Positions 63,506 to 64,000 of a stretch of DNA of 64,000 bases are shown here, piece after piece (position 1 is the first letter of the stretch; every line of letters begins with the position of its first letter). The notes under the pieces were generated by a model that did not search any database, was not told the DNA's origin, and saw only the letters and a list, made by a program, of their open reading frames with translations. The position numbers and the translations under genes are program-made. Location of the stretch: contig NZ_FOSG01000008.1 in the NCBI RefSeq assembly GCF_900114215.1, positions 124,001 through 188,000 of the forward strand, in the 5' to 3' direction. Source of the stretch: Streptomyces mangrovi. Its GTDB lineage: Bacteria > Actinomycetota > Actinomycetes > Streptomycetales > Streptomycetaceae.

Positions 63506-63900
63506 CACACCCACCCGCCCCGGCTGACCGGCGACCACCCGCCGTCGTCGACGAGCCCGATCGTGTACGCCGCGTCCGACCCCGGGTCCTCGACCGGTGT
63601 CGGCTGGAGCAGCGCGACCTCGTCGTCGGTCAGGTACAGCCCGCCGTCCTCGCCGAGCGTCTCGGAGTACTGGCCGATCGTCCGCTGTCGGTAGCCGCCC
63701 GGGTTCGCCATCACTCGGCGGGTCACCGCGACCGCGACCGTCCGCAGCACGTCCGGGTCGGGCTCGTGGCCGGCCGGGATGTGGCGGCGCATCAGCGCGG
63801 ACGCGTCCGCGAGGTACGCCTCGACCTGCGCCCGCTTCGCGCCGGTGAGCGTGACGGCGGCGCGCGCCTCGTAGTCATCGACCGTCGCGTACGCCGCCAC
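63502..63900 (-). CDS. phage head-tail adaptor (Gp15/Gp19-like)
   Basis: A 132-residue protein (YATVDDYEARAAVTLTGAKR, then RRVMANPGGYRQRTIGQYS). This matches the helical adaptor proteins that link portal and neck. It starts with GTG at 63900. Confidence 0.75.
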   Translation of the reverse strand: MAAYATVDDYEARAAVTLTGAKRAQVEAYLADASALMRRHIPAGHEPDPDVLRTVAVAVTRRVMANPGGYRQRTIGQYSETLGEDGGLYLTDDEVALLQPTPVEDPGSDAAYTIGLVDDGGWSPVSRGGWVW

Positions 63901-63904
63901 CCGC

Positions 63905-64000
63905 CTACTCCTCCCGCTCGGGCTCGATCACGCCGTTCCGTTCGAGCAGCGCGATCACGTCGTCGCGGCTCATCTCGTCGTCGGTGTCGTAGCCGTTGGC
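63905..64000 (-). CDS. partial phage protein, cut by window edge
   Basis: The last 31 residues of a gene running off the right edge. It ends NGYDTDDEMSRDDVIALLER then an acidic tail and a TAG stop. The short helix pattern resembles the SAP/Rho-N-like tails often found on phage head proteins, but the family cannot be settled. Confidence 0.5.
   Translation of the reverse strand, partial: ANGYDTDDEMSRDDVIALLERNGVIEPEREE

Noticed and set aside
1..64000. CRISPR arrays and insertion sequences
   Set aside because: No regularly spaced direct repeats with unique spacers and no transposase genes with terminal inverted repeats were seen.

Overview
This window is very GC-rich, uses GTG start codons often, has strong third-position GC bias and many genes coupled by ATGA, GTGA or TGATG overlaps. 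With the cebR-cebEFG-bglC locus, CBM2-type cellulases, a class F sortase and a DUF6415/GntR pair, this points to a Streptomyces chromosome (or a close relative) carrying an integrated siphovirus-like prophage. All function calls come from reading the sequence and recalling families; no database search was run.

Region 1 (1-7.3 kb) is ordinary chromosome: a Gfo/Idh/MocA oxidoreductase divergent from a ROK regulator, a NagD-like HAD phosphatase, a secreted hypothetical protein next to a class F sortase, two identical tRNA-Lys(CTT) genes and a P-loop kinase. A third identical tRNA-Lys lies at 20.7 kb.

Region 2 (6.4-17.1 kb) is a compact catabolic-looking block: an IclR regulator, an ectoine-type (EhuABCD-like) amino-acid ABC importer, a DUF3830 protein, an amidase coupled to a D-2-hydroxyacid dehydrogenase, two tandem Asp/Glu racemase-superfamily (EutA/maleate isomerase-like) proteins and a luciferase-like flavin oxidoreductase. 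I infer import of a small amide-bearing or cyclic-amide compound, hydrolysis, isomerisation or decarboxylation, and oxidoreduction. The substrate is not known.

Region 3 (17.1-33.2 kb) holds a PAS-GGDEF-EAL c-di-GMP enzyme, an M6-like secreted metalloprotease, a translationally coupled three-gene operon (Cas4/RecB-like nuclease, unknown protein, SF1-like helicase), a histidine phosphatase, an HTH/TPR regulator, a spermidine-synthase-like protein and a two-component system.

Region 4 (33.3-46.2 kb) is a cellulose-use island: GH1 beta-glucosidase, the CebEFG importer, the CebR repressor, and divergent secreted GH6 and GH48 cellulases. They are linked by four TGGGAGCGCTCCCA-type CebR boxes, one with a mismatch. 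The cellulases cut cellulose outside the cell, CebEFG imports cello-oligosaccharides, BglC cuts them to glucose and CebR senses them. An M23 peptidase gene follows.

Region 5 (46.2-64 kb, continuing past the right edge) is the end of a prophage. It has an orphan tRNA-3'-end-like sequence as candidate attachment site, small zinc-ribbon genes, a DUF6415 operon divergent from a GntR/UTRA regulator across three palindromic operators, then a late operon on the minus strand. Read right to left, that operon runs head-tail connectors, tail tube, chaperone pair, tape measure with a lytic transglycosylase domain, minor tail proteins, a beta-helix tail spike and a lysis cassette. No integrase, terminase or major capsid gene is visible, so they should lie beyond 64 kb.
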